Positions 1-10,231 of a stretch of DNA of 39,305 nt are shown in pieces. Numbering within the stretch: the first letter of the stretch is position 1; every line of letters starts with the position of its first letter. The translations under genes were made by a program, and so were the position numbers. The DNA comes from Actinomycetota bacterium (lineage in GTDB: Bacteria > Actinomycetota > Actinomycetes > Nanopelagicales > Nanopelagicaceae), in the NCBI GenBank assembly GCA_947372965.1, contig CANBVR010000011.1:1-39305 (forward strand). The letters run 5' to 3'. The notes under the pieces were generated by a model. That model was not told where the DNA came from and made no database searches. It saw only the letters and a list, made by a program, of their open reading frames with translations.

Positions 1-9
1 AGACCCGTT

Positions 10-51
10 TTGACCTTTCGGACTTGGCTCAGATACCCTTCGCGTCTGCTC
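10..51 (+). promoter_or_regulatory. rpsL (str operon) promoter
   Basis: TTGACC at 10-15, an 18-bp spacer, TACCCT (fits TAnnnT) at 34-39, then five bases (TCGCG) and TCTGCTC at 45-51. This fits the actinobacterial housekeeping sigma consensus. Transcription would start at about 45-47, leaving a leader of about 145 nt. The same layout recurs at infA and rplM. Predicted from sequence only. Confidence 0.65.
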
Positions 52-75
52 TTTTTTACGGAGTGCTATTTCCAT

Positions 76-137
76 GTGCGATTTATTCGCACTTGATTTG
101 CGAAGTTGGGTCAACACACCCGACCGCGTGGGTCGGG
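76..137 (+). promoter_or_regulatory. structured leader of the str operon
   Basis: Two perfect hairpins lie in the rpsL leader: 76-81 pairs with 87-92 (6 bp, 5-nt loop), and 119-125 pairs with 131-137 (7 bp, GC-rich, 5-nt loop). No U-tract follows the second, so it is unlikely to be a simple terminator. A ribosomal-protein-binding leader (S12 or S7 autoregulation) or an mRNA-stabilising structure is possible. The structures are seen; the function is inferred. Confidence 0.4.
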
Positions 138-190
138 AAACAAGCGCAAAATTAAATTAGATAACGCAGTAACGAACTGGAGAAAACGTA

Positions 191-568
191 GTGCCAACAA
201 TTCAGCAGCTGGTCCGAAAGGGTCGCGCAGAAAAGATAGACAAGACAACTACACCTGCACTTAAGGGAAGTCCTCAACGTCGCGGTGTTTGTACTCGTGT
301 TTACACAACAACTCCTAAGAAGCCTAACTCTGCGCTTCGTAAAGTTGCACGTGTTCGTCTAACAAGTGGCATGGAAGTTACTGCATACATTCCAGGTGAA
401 GGACATAACCTTCAAGAGCACTCAATCGTTCTTGTTCGCGGTGGTCGTGTAAAAGATCTTCCAGGTGTTCGTTACAAAATTATTCGCGGTTCACTAGATA
501 CCCAAGGCGTTAAGGATCGTAAGCAATCACGATCACGCTACGGCGCTAAAAAAGAAAAGAAGGGCTAA
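191..568 (+). CDS. rpsL: 30S ribosomal protein S12
   Basis: Decoding-centre protein S12 (125 aa, usual length). It carries the family hallmarks KKPNSALRK and [12 protein letters not shown]; the lysines altered in streptomycin-resistant mutants (K42/K87 in E. coli numbering) are unaltered here, so a sensitive-type sequence is predicted. The start is GTG, with GGAGA about 7 nt upstream, and the N-terminus [12 protein letters not shown] is typical. It is the first gene of the str operon and lies 4 bp before rpsG. Confidence 0.98.
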   Translation: MPTIQQLVRKGRAEKIDKTTTPALKGSPQRRGVCTRVYTTTPKKPNSALRKVARVRLTSGMEVTAYIPGEGHNLQEHSIVLVRGGRVKDLPGVRYKIIRGSLDTQGVKDRKQSRSRYGAKKEKKG

Positions 569-572
569 TTAG

Positions 573-1046
573 ATGCCACGTAAAGGTCCCGTCACTAAGT
601 CACCAGTAGTTGCAGATCCTGTTTACAACTCTCCAGTTGTTACTGCTCTAATCAACAAGATTTTGTTACACGGCAAGCGTTCAACTGCAGAAGCAATTGT
701 TTACGCTGCTCTTGAAGGCGTTCGCGAAAAGTCTGGCGGAACAGATCCAGTAATTACTTTGAAGCGCGCACTAGATAACGTAAAGCCAACTCTAGAAGTT
801 AAGTCACGTCGTGTTGGTGGAGCTACATACCAAGTACCAATGGAAGTTAAGGCCGGCCGTGCAACAACACTTGCACTTCGCTGGATGGTTGATTTCTCAC
901 GTGCACGTCGCGAAAAGTCAATGGCAGAGCGTCTGCAAAACGAACTACTAGATGCATCAAATGGTCTAGGAGCTGCAGTTAAGAAGCGCGAAGACACCCA
1001 CAAGATGGCAGAAGCGAATAAGGCATTCGCTCACTACCGCTGGTAA
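573..1046 (+). CDS. rpsG: 30S ribosomal protein S7
   Basis: Primary 16S rRNA-binding protein that nucleates assembly of the 30S head (157 aa, usual bacterial length). It starts [12 protein letters not shown] and contains the conserved central segment [14 protein letters not shown] and the C-terminal [20 protein letters not shown]. In many bacteria S7 is the translational repressor of the str operon, so the structured leader upstream of rpsL may be relevant. Second gene of the operon, 36 bp before fusA. Confidence 0.98.
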   Translation: MPRKGPVTKSPVVADPVYNSPVVTALINKILLHGKRSTAEAIVYAALEGVREKSGGTDPVITLKRALDNVKPTLEVKSRRVGGATYQVPMEVKAGRATTLALRWMVDFSRARREKSMAERLQNELLDASNGLGAAVKKREDTHKMAEANKAFAHYRW

Positions 1047-1082
1047 TCAGAAGAATTAATTAGGAATTAGGAGACTCACAAA

Positions 1083-3185
1083 GTGGCCGTAGAGACAGCA
1101 ATCGACCTAGCTAAGGTGCGCAACATTGGCATCATGGCTCACATCGACGCAGGTAAGACAACCACAACTGAGCGCATCCTTTTCTACACCGGTATCAATT
1201 ACAAGATCGGTGAAGTTCACGATGGCGGCGCCACCATGGACTGGATGGAACAAGAGCAAGAGCGCGGAATCACTATTACTTCTGCTGCTACAACTTGCGA
1301 ATGGAAAGGCCATCTAATCAACATCATTGATACACCTGGCCACGTTGACTTCACAGTTGAAGTAGAGCGTTCACTTCGTGTTCTAGATGGTGCAGTTTGC
1401 GTATTCGACGGTGTTGCTGGCGTAGAGCCACAATCAGAAACCGTTTGGCGTCAAGCAGATCGCTATAACGTTCCTCGTATTTGTTTCGTTAACAAGCTAG
1501 ACCGTACCGGTGCATCATTCGACCGTTGCGTAGAAATGATTGGTTCACGTCTAAATGCAATCGCTCTAGTTCTACAACTTCCAATCGGCCTAGAAGCTGA
1601 TTTCCAAGGTGTTGTTGATCTAATCGCTATGAAGGCTCTTGTATGGCCTGGCGAAACAAAGAAGGGCGAAGATTACGTAATCGAAGAGATCCCTGCGAAC
1701 ATGGCAGAAGCTGCAAAGGCTGGACGTCACGCAATGATCGAAACTCTTGCAGATGCAGATGATGCAATCATGGAGAAGTACCTTGAAGGTATCGAACTTT
1801 CAGAACAAGAAATTATTGATGGAATCCGTCGTGCAACACTTGCTGACAAGTTGACTCCAGTACTAACTGGTTCTGCATTCAAGAACAAGGGCGTTCAGCC
1901 AATGCTTGATGCAGTTAACCGTTACCTACCAAGCCCACTTGATATCAAGGCAATCGTTGGTCACAAAATGGGCGATGCAGAAGTTGAAGTAGAACGTCAA
2001 CCTGCAGATTCAGAGCCTTTCTCAGCACTTGCATTCAAGATCATGTCAGATCCACACCTAGGAAAGTTAACCTTCGTGCGTATCTACTCTGGTCGTCTAG
2101 ATACCGGTTCTTCAATCCTGAACTCAACAAAGGATAAGAAAGAGCGCATCGGAAAGATCTACCAGATGCACGCAAATAAGCGTGAAGAAAAAGATTCAGC
2201 AGGCGCAGGAATGATCATCGCTGTTATGGGTCTTAAGGACACCACAACTGGCGACACTCTCTGCGATCCAGCAAAGCCAGTAATCCTTGAGTCAATGGAC
2301 TTCCCAGATCCAGTTATCTCGGTTGCAATTGAGCCAAAGACAAAGGCTGACCAAGAGAAGCTCGGCGTTGCTATTCAACGTCTTGCAGAAGAAGATCCAA
2401 CATTCCACGTTAAGTCTGATGAAGAGACCGGCCAAACCATCATCTCTGGTATGGGCGAACTTCACCTTGAAATTCTTGTTGACCGTATGCGTCGCGAGTT
2501 CAAGGTTGAAGCAAACGTTGGTAAGCCACAAGTTGCTTATCGCGAATCTCTAAAGAAGGCTGTCGAGCGTTATGACTACACCCACAAGAAGCAATCTGGT
2601 GGTTCTGGTCAATTCGCAAAGGTTCAAATTGCTATCGAACCACTTCCAGTTGGAACTGAAGGAAGCTACGAATTCGTAAACAAGATCACCGGTGGTCGCA
2701 TTCCTAAGGAATACATCCCATCAGTTGATGTTGGCTGTAAGGAAGGTATGCAGAACGGTCCACTAGCTGGCTATCCACTAGTAGATGTTCGCGTAACGCT
2801 TCTTGACGGCGCTTACCACGATGTTGACTCATCAGAACTTGCATTCAAAATTGCAGGTCTTCAAGCTTTCCGCGAAGCTGCAAAGCTCGCTAATCCAGTA
2901 ATCCTTGAGCCGGTTATGTCGGTTGAAGTTATTACTCCAGAAGATTTCATGGGCGATGTCATCGGCGATCTAAACTCTCGTCGCGGACAAATTCAATCCA
3001 TGGATGAGCGTTCAGGCGCTCGCATTGTAAAAGCAGTTGTTCCGCTATCAGAGATGTTCGGCTATGTCGGAGATCTACGAAGCAGAACACAAGGTCGCGC
3101 AAGCTACAGCATGCAATTTGATTCGTATGCCGAAGTACCAGCCGCGGTCGCGAAGGAAATCATCGCGAAGGTTCGCGGCGAGTAA
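1083..3185 (+). CDS. fusA: translation elongation factor G
   Basis: EF-G, the GTPase that drives tRNA-mRNA translocation and, with RRF, ribosome recycling (700 aa, full length). The G1 motif [13 protein letters not shown]2/G3 region ([20 protein letters not shown]) and G4 NKLD are intact, followed by domains II-V with [15 protein letters not shown] and a C-terminal [12 protein letters not shown]. The start is GTG, with AGGAG upstream at about 1067-1071. It is third in the str operon, 69 bp before tuf. Confidence 0.98.
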   Translation: MAVETAIDLAKVRNIGIMAHIDAGKTTTTERILFYTGINYKIGEVHDGGATMDWMEQEQERGITITSAATTCEWKGHLINIIDTPGHVDFTVEVERSLRVLDGAVCVFDGVAGVEPQSETVWRQADRYNVPRICFVNKLDRTGASFDRCVEMIGSRLNAIALVLQLPIGLEADFQGVVDLIAMKALVWPGETKKGEDYVIEEIPANMAEAAKAGRHAMIETLADADDAIMEKYLEGIELSEQEIIDGIRRATLADKLTPVLTGSAFKNKGVQPMLDAVNRYLPSPLDIKAIVGHKMGDAEVEVERQPADSEPFSALAFKIMSDPHLGKLTFVRIYSGRLDTGSSILNSTKDKKERIGKIYQMHANKREEKDSAGAGMIIAVMGLKDTTTGDTLCDPAKPVILESMDFPDPVISVAIEPKTKADQEKLGVAIQRLAEEDPTFHVKSDEETGQTIISGMGELHLEILVDRMRREFKVEANVGKPQVAYRESLKKAVERYDYTHKKQSGGSGQFAKVQIAIEPLPVGTEGSYEFVNKITGGRIPKEYIPSVDVGCKEGMQNGPLAGYPLVDVRVTLLDGAYHDVDSSELAFKIAGLQAFREAAKLANPVILEPVMSVEVITPEDFMGDVIGDLNSRRGQIQSMDERSGARIVKAVVPLSEMFGYVGDLRSRTQGRASYSMQFDSYAEVPAAVAKEIIAKVRGE

Positions 3186-3254
3186 TCGCTAAGAGCTCTC
3201 GGCAGACGAAAACAAACAAACTAACTAACAGAACAGAAACAACAGGAGGAAAAA

Positions 3255-4448
3255 GTGGCAAAGGCTAAATTCGAGCGCAACAAGCCGCACGTAAACATTG
3301 GCACAATTGGTCACATTGACCACGGTAAGACCACTCTTACTGCTGCCATCTCAAAGGTACTTCACGATAAGTACCCAGATGTAAACCCATTCACACCGTT
3401 CGATCAAATCGATAAGGCGCCAGAAGAGCGTCAACGCGGTATCACAATTTCGATCGCACACATCGAATACCAAACTGAGTCACGTCACTATGCACACGTT
3501 GACTGCCCAGGCCACGCTGACTACATCAAGAACATGATTACTGGTGCAGCTCAAATGGACGGCGCAATTCTTGTAGTTGCTGCAACTGATGGACCAATGC
3601 CACAGACAAAGGAGCACGTACTACTTGCTCGTCAGGTTGGCGTTCCATCAATCGTTGTTGCTCTAAACAAGTCAGATATGGTTGACGATGAAGAAATTCT
3701 TGAACTTGTTGAAATGGAAGTTCGCGAACTTCTAAGCAAGTACGAATTCCCAGGCGATGACACACCAATCGTTCGTATCTCAGCACTTAAGGCTCTCGAA
3801 GGAGATGCAAAGTGGGCTGAATCAATCATGGAACTAATGGCTGCGGTTGATTCATTCATCCCACAACCAGCTCGTGAAGTTGATAAGCCATTCTTGATGC
3901 CAGTAGAAGATGTTTTCACAATCACAGGTCGTGGAACCGTTGTTACCGGTCGTATCGAGCGCGGTATTGTTAAGGTCAACGAAGAAGTTGAAATCGTTGG
4001 TATCCGTCCAGATTCACAGAAGACAACTGTTACCGGCGTAGAAATGTTCCGCAAGCTTCTTGACGAAGGTCAAGCAGGCGAGAACGTTGGACTTCTACTT
4101 CGTGGAACAAAGCGTGAAGATGTAGAGCGTGGCCAGGTTGTTTGCAAGCCAGGTTCAATCACACCTCACACTGACTTCGAGGCAAATGCTTACATCCTTT
4201 CAAAGGATGAAGGCGGACGTCACACACCATTCTTCAACAACTATCGCCCACAGTTCTACTTCCGTACAACTGACGTAACAGGAATCGTAACTCTTCCATC
4301 AGGAACAGAAATGGTTATGCCTGGCGATAACACTGAAATGACCGTAGCTCTTATTCAACCAATCGCTATGGAAGATGGTCTTCGCTTCGCTATTCGTGAA
4401 GGTGGCCGCACAGTAGGTGCAGGTCGCGTAACAAAGATCATCAAGTAA
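3255..4448 (+). CDS. tuf: translation elongation factor Tu
   Basis: EF-Tu delivers aminoacyl-tRNA to the ribosome (397 aa, usual length). P-loop [13 protein letters not shown], switch region [22 protein letters not shown] and NKSDMVDD are all present. The GTG start follows a very strong AGGAGGAAAA ribosome site, consistent with extremely high expression. The 69-bp spacer from fusA is rich in AAC/TAAC repeats and I see no promoter in it. A hairpin follows the gene. Only one tuf copy is seen in the window. Confidence 0.98.
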   Translation: MAKAKFERNKPHVNIGTIGHIDHGKTTLTAAISKVLHDKYPDVNPFTPFDQIDKAPEERQRGITISIAHIEYQTESRHYAHVDCPGHADYIKNMITGAAQMDGAILVVAATDGPMPQTKEHVLLARQVGVPSIVVALNKSDMVDDEEILELVEMEVRELLSKYEFPGDDTPIVRISALKALEGDAKWAESIMELMAAVDSFIPQPAREVDKPFLMPVEDVFTITGRGTVVTGRIERGIVKVNEEVEIVGIRPDSQKTTVTGVEMFRKLLDEGQAGENVGLLLRGTKREDVERGQVVCKPGSITPHTDFEANAYILSKDEGGRHTPFFNNYRPQFYFRTTDVTGIVTLPSGTEMVMPGDNTEMTVALIQPIAMEDGLRFAIREGGRTVGAGRVTKIIK

Positions 4449-4466
4449 TACAAAAAAGTAGTAAGG

Positions 4467-4490
4467 GTGAGTGGCCGAAAGGCCACTCAC
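4467..4490 (+). terminator. hairpin between tuf and rpsJ
   Basis: A perfect 10-bp stem, GTGAGTGGCC with GGCCACTCAC, closed by a GAAA tetraloop, begins 19 nt after the tuf stop. It is followed by TTAGTAAAAA rather than a U-run. It could be an actinobacterial U-less terminator, a stabilising 3' end for tuf mRNA, or part of the S10-operon leader. No clear promoter is visible between it and rpsJ, so partial read-through is plausible. Confidence 0.6.
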
Positions 4491-4550
4491 TTAGTAAAAA
4501 AGAATTCATAAATTTTCGAAACTAGCAGTAAAGAAAAAAAGGAGAAGCAA

Positions 4551-4859
4551 ATGGCGGGACAAAAGATCCGCATTCGGCTTAAGGCTTACGACCACGAAGT
4601 GATCGACACCTCTGCGAAGAAGATCGTTGAGACTGTAGAGCGCACTGGTGCGACCGTTGCTGGGCCAGTTCCACTGCCAACAGAGAAGAACACATTTTGT
4701 GTTATTCGCTCTCCTCATAAGTACAAGGACAGCCGCGAACATTTCGAGATGCGCACACACAAGCGCCTAATCGACATCATCGATCCAACTCCTAAGACAG
4801 TTGACTCATTGATGCGTCTTGATTTACCTGCTGGCGTCGACATTGAAATTAAGCTGTAA
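4551..4859 (+). CDS. rpsJ: 30S ribosomal protein S10 (NusE)
   Basis: S10 is a 30S head protein and, as NusE, a partner of NusB/NusG in antitermination (102 aa, usual length). It begins [19 protein letters not shown], with the family [31 protein letters not shown] motif in sections. ATG start behind AAAGGAGAAG. First gene of the S10 operon, 14 bp before rplC. The 60 bp between the tuf hairpin and this gene are AT-rich without a convincing -35/-10 pair. Confidence 0.98.
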   Translation: MAGQKIRIRLKAYDHEVIDTSAKKIVETVERTGATVAGPVPLPTEKNTFCVIRSPHKYKDSREHFEMRTHKRLIDIIDPTPKTVDSLMRLDLPAGVDIEIKL

Positions 4860-4873
4860 GGAAGCGCTGACAA

Positions 4874-5563
4874 ATGACAAATAAGACTATTCAATCTCAG
4901 GGATCTGCCATCAAAGGCATCCTGGGCAAGAAGCTTGGTATGACCCAAGTCTTCGATGCCAATAACAAGATTGTTCCGGTGACAGTAATTGCTGCAGGTC
5001 CTTGTGTTGTTACACAGATCCGCACAGTTGAAAAGGATGGCTACACAGCCGTTCAACTGGCATTTGGCGCAACCGATCCCCGCAAGGTAACCAAGCCAGA
5101 AGCTGGTCACTTTGCTAAAGCAGGCGTAACTCCTCGCAGCGAAGTTGGCGAACTTCGCACATCAGATATTTCTAACTACACAGTTGGCCAAGAAGTTCGC
5201 GCAGATGTATTTGCTGCTGGCGAAATTGTTGATGCAACTGGAACCTCACGCGGTAAGGGATCTGCTGGTGTAATGAAGCGCCACGGTTTCTCTGGTATCG
5301 GCGCATCTCACGGTGTTGACCGTAAGCACCGTATGCCAGGTTCTATCGGTAACCGAACAACACCAGGTCGCGTTTTCAAGGGAAAGCGAATGATGGGCCG
5401 CATGGGTGTTGACACCGTTACAACACAAAATCTTCTAGTTCATTCAGTTGATGCTGAGAACTCACTTCTTCTAATCAAAGGTGCAGTTCCTGGTGCAACA
5501 AACTCGATCGTCTTCATCCGCTCTGCGGCCAAGAAGGCTAAAGCAGAACAGGCAGGTGCATAA
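4874..5563 (+). CDS. rplC: 50S ribosomal protein L3
   Basis: L3 binds 23S rRNA near the peptidyl-transferase centre and initiates 50S assembly (229 aa). It has a short actinobacterial-style N-terminal lead, then [14 protein letters not shown], the central loop [19 protein letters not shown] and the [19 protein letters not shown] segment that reaches toward the catalytic centre. ATG is preceded by AAGGAAG. rplD follows after 3 bp, implying translational coupling. Confidence 0.98.
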   Translation: MTNKTIQSQGSAIKGILGKKLGMTQVFDANNKIVPVTVIAAGPCVVTQIRTVEKDGYTAVQLAFGATDPRKVTKPEAGHFAKAGVTPRSEVGELRTSDISNYTVGQEVRADVFAAGEIVDATGTSRGKGSAGVMKRHGFSGIGASHGVDRKHRMPGSIGNRTTPGRVFKGKRMMGRMGVDTVTTQNLLVHSVDAENSLLLIKGAVPGATNSIVFIRSAAKKAKAEQAGA

Positions 5564-5566
5564 CTC

Positions 5567-6241
5567 ATGGCACTTAAAGTAGATATTAAGAGCGCAGAAG
5601 GAAAGGTAACTGGTTCAGTCTCACTTCCAGCCGAAACCTTCGACGTTCAAGCAAATGTTCCACTAATCCACCAAGTTGTTGTTGCTCAACTTGCAGCTGC
5701 TCGCGCAGGAACTGCAAAGACCAAGAACCGTGGTGAAGTAAGCGGTACAGGTAAGAAGCCTTTCAAGCAGAAGGGAACCGGTCGCGCCCGTCAGGGTTCA
5801 GTCCGTGCTCCATTGCAGCGTCACGGTGGTGTTTCACATGGTCCAGTACCTCGTAAGTACGATCAACGCACACCAAAGAAGATGATCGCAGCAGCGCTTA
5901 AGGGCGTTCTTTCAGATCGTCAACGTGAAGATCGTATCCACGTAATTGATGCAATCTCTGCAAAGAGTGCTTCAACTCAAGGTGCAATCACTGCAGTTCG
6001 TCAGTTCTCAGATCGCAAGAATCTTCTAGTTGTTCTAGCTCGTACCGAAGATATGGCATGGCGTTCACTTCGCAATGCAGACAATCTTCACCTCATCGTT
6101 AACGATCAATTAAATGCTTACGACGTTCTAGTAAGCGATGACATCGTTTTCACTGAGACAGCGATCAAGGAATTCATCACTGGATCAAACAAACCAGCAA
6201 CCGCAGTTGCTAGAGAAAGCGAAGTTGAGGTGTCAGCATGA
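5567..6241 (+). CDS. rplD: 50S ribosomal protein L4
   Basis: L4 lines the polypeptide exit tunnel and in E. coli represses its own operon (224 aa). The tunnel loop is recognisable as [19 protein letters not shown] followed by [11 protein letters not shown]. The ATG lies 3 bp after rplC with only a weak ribosome site, so coupling to rplC is likely. It overlaps the rplW start by 4 nt (ATGA). Confidence 0.97.
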   Translation: MALKVDIKSAEGKVTGSVSLPAETFDVQANVPLIHQVVVAQLAAARAGTAKTKNRGEVSGTGKKPFKQKGTGRARQGSVRAPLQRHGGVSHGPVPRKYDQRTPKKMIAAALKGVLSDRQREDRIHVIDAISAKSASTQGAITAVRQFSDRKNLLVVLARTEDMAWRSLRNADNLHLIVNDQLNAYDVLVSDDIVFTETAIKEFITGSNKPATAVARESEVEVSA

Positions 6242-6531
6242 AAGACCACCGCGATGTACTTCTAGCTCCAGTTGTTTCTGAGAAGTCTTACGGACTTCTT
6301 GATGAAAACAAGTACACATTTTTAGTTGACCCACGTGCCAACAAGACTGAAATCAAGATTGCAGTTGAGAAGGTATTTGGCGTCAAGGTTCTAAGCGTTA
6401 ACACCATGAACCGCGAAGGTAAGCGCAAGCGCACCCGCGTTGGTTTTGGAAAGCGCAATGACACAAAGCGTGCGATCGTGCACGTTGCAGCTGGACAACG
6501 CATCGACATCTTCGGAGGTCCGGTCTCGTAA
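6238..6531 (+). CDS. rplW: 50S ribosomal protein L23
   Basis: L23 sits at the tunnel exit and docks trigger factor and SRP (97 aa, usual for Gram-positives). N-terminal [24 protein letters not shown] and [17 protein letters not shown] are family signatures. The start overlaps the rplD stop as ATGA, so translation is probably coupled. Confidence 0.97.
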   Translation: MKDHRDVLLAPVVSEKSYGLLDENKYTFLVDPRANKTEIKIAVEKVFGVKVLSVNTMNREGKRKRTRVGFGKRNDTKRAIVHVAAGQRIDIFGGPVS

Positions 6532-6561
6532 GGGGCTGGATTAAAGGACAGGGATATATAA

Positions 6562-7395
6562 ATGGCACTTCGTAAACTTAAGCCGACCACTCCGGGTCAA
6601 CGCGGCGCAAGCGTTCCAGATTTCGCAGAAATCACACGCACAACACCTGAGAAGTCATTGGTTCGTCCAATTCACTCAAAGGGTGGACGTAACGCAAGTG
6701 GAAAGATCACAGTTCGTCACCAAGGTGGCGGCCACAAGCGTGCGTACCGTCTAATCGATTTCCTTCGTAACGATAAAGATGGCATCCCAGCAAAGGTTGC
6801 TCACATCGAATACGATCCAAACCGCACATCACGTATTGCTCTATTGCACTACGCAGATGGCGAAAAGCGTTACATCATTGCACCTAACAAGCTAAACCAA
6901 GGTGACATGATTGAAAACGGACCATCTGCAGATATCAAGCCTGGCAATAACTTGCCACTTCGCAATATCCCAGTTGGTACAACAATTCACGCAATTGAAC
7001 TTCGCCCAGGTGGCGGAGCAAAGATTGCTCGTTCTGCTGGCGCATCAGTTCAATTAGTTGCAAAAGAAGGCCCATACGCACAACTTCGTATGCCATCTGG
7101 TGAAATCCGCAACGTAGATGTTCGTTGCCGCGCAACTGTTGGTGAAGTTGGAAACGCAGAACAATCAAACATTAACTACGGAAAAGCAGGCCGCAAGCGT
7201 TGGTTGGGTATTCGTCCAACTGTTCGTGGTGTTGTTATGAACCCAGTTGATCACCCACACGGTGGTGGTGAAGGTAAGACCTCTGGAGGTCGTCACCAAG
7301 TTTCACCTTGGGGTAAGCCGGAAGGCCGTACTCGTAAGAAAAAAGCGAGTGATTCAATGATTGTCCGCCGTCGCAAGTCGAACAAGAAACGATAA
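6562..7395 (+). CDS. rplB: 50S ribosomal protein L2
   Basis: L2 is essential for subunit association and peptidyl transferase (277 aa, usual length). It shows [15 protein letters not shown], the core [16 protein letters not shown], and the catalytic-loop region [16 protein letters not shown], including the conserved histidine. It lies 30 bp after rplW with an AGGGA site before ATG and 14 bp before rpsS. Confidence 0.98.
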   Translation: MALRKLKPTTPGQRGASVPDFAEITRTTPEKSLVRPIHSKGGRNASGKITVRHQGGGHKRAYRLIDFLRNDKDGIPAKVAHIEYDPNRTSRIALLHYADGEKRYIIAPNKLNQGDMIENGPSADIKPGNNLPLRNIPVGTTIHAIELRPGGGAKIARSAGASVQLVAKEGPYAQLRMPSGEIRNVDVRCRATVGEVGNAEQSNINYGKAGRKRWLGIRPTVRGVVMNPVDHPHGGGEGKTSGGRHQVSPWGKPEGRTRKKKASDSMIVRRRKSNKKR

Positions 7396-7409
7396 GGAGC
7401 CCACTACAA

Positions 7410-7691
7410 ATGCCACGTAGTTTGAAGAAGGGTCCATTCGTGGACGGTCACCTTGTGAAAAAGGTTGATGCCCAAAATGAGGCCAACACAAAGAATGTCA
7501 TCAAGACCTGGTCACGACGTTCAATGATCACACCATCAATGATTGGTCACACAATCGCAGTACACGATGGTCGCAAGCACGTTCCAGTTTTCATCACAGA
7601 TGCCATGATCGGTCACAAGCTTGGTGAGTTCTCACCTACTCGTACCTTCAAGGGACACGTAAAGGGAGATGCGAGGGCTTCACGTGGCTAA
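7410..7691 (+). CDS. rpsS: 30S ribosomal protein S19
   Basis: S19 in the 30S head contacts S13 and the A-site region (93 aa). [19 protein letters not shown] and the core [28 protein letters not shown] (in parts) identify it, with C-terminal [18 protein letters not shown] follows AAGGAG. The end overlaps the rplV start. Confidence 0.98.
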   Translation: MPRSLKKGPFVDGHLVKKVDAQNEANTKNVIKTWSRRSMITPSMIGHTIAVHDGRKHVPVFITDAMIGHKLGEFSPTRTFKGHVKGDARASRG

Positions 7692-8124
7692 TACAGATAC
7701 AGCACTAGTTGCACGCGCAATTCTTCGCGAAACCCGCACAACTCCACAAAAGGCACGTCGCGTTGTAAACATCATTCGTGGTGAGCGCGCTGACACTGCT
7801 CTTTCAACTTTGAAGTTTGCTAACCAAGAGATCGCAAAGGAACTTTATGTTCTTGTTGCATCAGCGGTATCAAATGCAAAGCAGAAGAATCCATCACTTC
7901 GTGATGCTTCAGAACTTTTCATTGCCGAAGCAACAGTGGATGAGGGCTTCACACTCAAGCGCTTCCGTCCACGTGCTCAAGGTCGTGGCTTCCAGATTCG
8001 CAAGCGCACATCAACAATCACAATCGTGGTTTCAGATGATCGCAACTATCGTTCAAATGGACCACGTAAGAAGTTAAAGCATGCTCCAGCTGCTCCTGCA
8101 AAATCAGAAGGGAAGGCCGAATAA
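7684..8124 (+). CDS. rplV: 50S ribosomal protein L22
   Basis: L22 lines the exit tunnel; its beta-hairpin ([18 protein letters not shown]) includes the macrolide-relevant loop. I place the start at GTG 7684 (146 aa): GAGGG lies about 7 nt upstream, giving [21 protein letters not shown]. An in-frame ATG at 7669 would add five residues inside rpsS and lacks a ribosome site. With the GTG the overlap with rpsS is 8 nt. It has a C-terminal Lys/Ala/Pro-rich tail and abuts rpsC directly. Confidence 0.95.
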   Translation: MANTDTALVARAILRETRTTPQKARRVVNIIRGERADTALSTLKFANQEIAKELYVLVASAVSNAKQKNPSLRDASELFIAEATVDEGFTLKRFRPRAQGRGFQIRKRTSTITIVVSDDRNYRSNGPRKKLKHAPAAPAKSEGKAE

Positions 8125-8940
8125 ATGGGTCAAAAAGTAAATCCACATGGCTTTCGCCTAGGTATCACCACCGAATTCAAATCTCGTTGGTATGCAGAGA
8201 AGCTTTACAAGGATTATGTAAAAGAAGATATTGAAATCCGCAAGCAAATGTCTAAGGGCATGGAGCGCGCTGGAGTTTCACGTATCGAAATCGAACGTAC
8301 ACGTGAACGCGTACGTATCGATCTACACACTGCTCGTCCCGGAATCGTTATTGGTCGCCGCGGAACTGAAGCAGACAAGATTCGCGAACGTCTAGAAAAG
8401 TTAACTGGAAAGCAAGTACAGCTAAACATCCTAGAAGTTAAGAATCCTGAAATTGATGCGCAACTTGTGGCACAAGGAATTGCAGAGCAGTTAGCTGCTC
8501 GTGTTTCTTTCCGCCGTGCGATGCGTAAGTCAATGCAAACAGCTCTAAAGGCTGGCGCACAAGGTATTCGTGTTCAATGCGGTGGTCGTCTCGGCGGCGC
8601 TGAAATGTCACGTTCTGAGTTCTACCGTGAAGGTCGCGTTCCTCTACACACACTTCGTGCGGATATTGATTATGGCTTCTACGAAGCACATACAACATTC
8701 GGTCGCCTTGGTGTAAAGGTTTGGATCTACAAGGGTGAAGTTATCGAATCACGCGCGGAGCGCGCAGCTTCTGCACTTGCAGCAGCACGTGCACCAAAGC
8801 CAAGCCGTGGTGGACCTCGTTCTCCACGTGCACCTCGTGGCGAAGTAACAACCACAACAGTTGAGTCTCGCGCTGCAGAATCTGCAGTTGCAACAGAAGC
8901 TCCAGCAGCTTCTCCAGTACAAGAGGGAGGCGAGGCGTAA
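8125..8940 (+). CDS. rpsC: 30S ribosomal protein S3
   Basis: S3 forms part of the mRNA entry channel helicase (271 aa). [17 protein letters not shown] domain with [21 protein letters not shown] in sections, and the C-terminal core [12 protein letters not shown] are intact. A tail of about 50 residues rich in Ala, Pro, Arg and Glu extends past the E. coli length, as is common in actinobacteria. It starts immediately after the rplV stop and overlaps rplP by 1 nt (TAATG). Confidence 0.98.
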   Translation: MGQKVNPHGFRLGITTEFKSRWYAEKLYKDYVKEDIEIRKQMSKGMERAGVSRIEIERTRERVRIDLHTARPGIVIGRRGTEADKIRERLEKLTGKQVQLNILEVKNPEIDAQLVAQGIAEQLAARVSFRRAMRKSMQTALKAGAQGIRVQCGGRLGGAEMSRSEFYREGRVPLHTLRADIDYGFYEAHTTFGRLGVKVWIYKGEVIESRAERAASALAAARAPKPSRGGPRSPRAPRGEVTTTTVESRAAESAVATEAPAASPVQEGGEA

Positions 8941-9353
8941 TGTTAATTCCACGTCGCGTTAAGCACCGTAAGCAGCACCACCCAAAGCGTGGAGGCAAGT
9001 CAAAGGGCGGAACTGTTGTTTCTTTCGGTGACTTCGGTATCCAAGCTCTTGAACCGGCTTATGTAACTAACCGCCAAATTGAAGCTGCACGTATTGCTAT
9101 GACTCGTCATATCAAGCGCGGTGGAAAAGTTTGGATCAATATTTATCCAGATCGTCCGCTAACAAAGAAGCCTGCTGAAACCCGTATGGGTTCCGGTAAG
9201 GGTTCACCTGAATGGTGGATTGCAAACGTAAAGCCTGGTCGCGTTATGTTTGAAATCTCTGGTGTAACTGAAGATATCGCTACAGAGGCAATGACTCGCG
9301 CAATTCACAAATTGCCAATGAAGTGCCGCGTAGTTCGTCGTGAGGAGTTCTAA
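8940..9353 (+). CDS. rplP: 50S ribosomal protein L16
   Basis: L16 organises the A-site tRNA-binding region of the 50S (137 aa). It starts [17 protein letters not shown] and carries the [20 protein letters not shown] loop. Start and stop both overlap neighbours by one base (TAATG), so it is translated in a coupled series with rpsC and rpmC. Confidence 0.97.
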   Translation: MLIPRRVKHRKQHHPKRGGKSKGGTVVSFGDFGIQALEPAYVTNRQIEAARIAMTRHIKRGGKVWINIYPDRPLTKKPAETRMGSGKGSPEWWIANVKPGRVMFEISGVTEDIATEAMTRAIHKLPMKCRVVRREEF

Positions 9354-9571
9354 TGCCAAATATCGTAACTGCTGAAGCGCTACGCGCTATCACCACAGAA
9401 GAATTGGGTATCAAGTTGCGTGAATTGAAGGAAGAGCTATTCAACCTTCGTTTCCAAGCAGCAACTGGACAACTCGAGAGCCACGGTCGCCTGACTGCGG
9501 TACGTAAAGAGATCGCGCGTGTTTACACAATTCTGCGTGAACGTGAACTAGGAATTGGAGGGGCTGCATAA
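9353..9571 (+). CDS. rpmC: 50S ribosomal protein L29
   Basis: Small tunnel-exit protein L29, adjacent to L23 (72 aa). It is identified by [18 protein letters not shown]-type sequence here ([19 protein letters not shown]) and [17 protein letters not shown]. Overlaps of 1 nt with both rplP and rpsQ indicate translational coupling. Confidence 0.95.
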   Translation: MPNIVTAEALRAITTEELGIKLRELKEELFNLRFQAATGQLESHGRLTAVRKEIARVYTILRERELGIGGAA

Positions 9572-9846
9572 TGACATCTTCAAACGATGAATCAACTCGT
9601 GGCTTCCGCAAGACTCGCGAAGGAATCGTTACCTCAGACAAGATGGATAAGACCGTCGTTGTCGCGATTAAGGATCAGGTTAAGCATGGTCTTTACTCAA
9701 AGGTTATGACCCGCACACACAAATTAAAGGCACACGACGAGAACAACACAGCCGGAATTGGCGATCGCGTTCTCTTGATGGAAACTCGTCCGCTATCTGC
9801 TACCAAGCGTTGGCGCGTAGTTGAAATCCTTGAGAAGGCTAAGTAA
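9571..9846 (+). CDS. rpsQ: 30S ribosomal protein S17
   Basis: S17 is a primary 16S rRNA binder with an OB-like fold (91 aa). [18 protein letters not shown] and [16 protein letters not shown] are family motifs. A short acidic/polar N-terminal lead precedes the core. The start overlaps the rpmC stop by 1 nt and follows a GGAGGGG site; rplN follows after 14 bp. Confidence 0.97.
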   Translation: MTSSNDESTRGFRKTREGIVTSDKMDKTVVVAIKDQVKHGLYSKVMTRTHKLKAHDENNTAGIGDRVLLMETRPLSATKRWRVVEILEKAK

Positions 9847-9860
9847 GGGGCAGATAAGAA

Positions 9861-10229
9861 ATGATTCAACAAGAATCGCGACTTCGTGTTGCTGATAATA
9901 CCGGTGCAAAGGAACTCCTTTGTATTCGTGTTCTCGGTGGCTCATCACGTCGCTACGCCGGAATCGGCGACATCATTGTTTGCTCTGTTAAGGATGCAAT
10001 TCCTGGCGGTCAAGTGAAGAAGGGTGAAGTCGTAAAGGCTGTCATCGTTCGTACCGTAAAGGAGAACCGTCGTCCTGATGGTTCATACATAAAGTTTGAT
10101 GAAAACGCAGCTGTCATTCTTAAGGCAGATGGCGAACCACGCGGCACCCGTATCTTCGGACCAGTTGCCCGTGAACTTCGCGATAAGCGTTTCATGAAGA
10201 TCATTTCATTAGCACCGGAGGTGTTATAA
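9861..10229 (+). CDS. rplN: 50S ribosomal protein L14
   Basis: L14 sits at the subunit interface and is the RsfS silencing-factor site (122 aa, invariant length). [28 protein letters not shown] and the C-terminal [14 protein letters not shown] are diagnostic. It is spaced 2 bp from rplX and opens the rplN-rplX-rplE-rpsN half of the spc genes. Confidence 0.98.
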   Translation: MIQQESRLRVADNTGAKELLCIRVLGGSSRRYAGIGDIIVCSVKDAIPGGQVKKGEVVKAVIVRTVKENRRPDGSYIKFDENAAVILKADGEPRGTRIFGPVARELRDKRFMKIISLAPEVL

Positions 10230-10231
10230 AA

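Noticed and set aside
3206-3242. AAC/TAAC repeats before tuf as a functional repeat array
   Set aside because: Short, irregular low-complexity leader sequence with no inverted structure; probably an unstructured ribosome-standby region.
3632-4054. Antisense gene inside tuf and similar long antisense frames in rpsL-rplC, glmS and livH
   Set aside because: They mirror strongly biased codons of highly expressed genes, lack recognisable domains and have no ribosome sites.
7669-7683. rplV start at ATG 7669
   Set aside because: GTG 7684 has a GAGGG site at good spacing and the usual L22 N-terminus; ATG 7669 has none.
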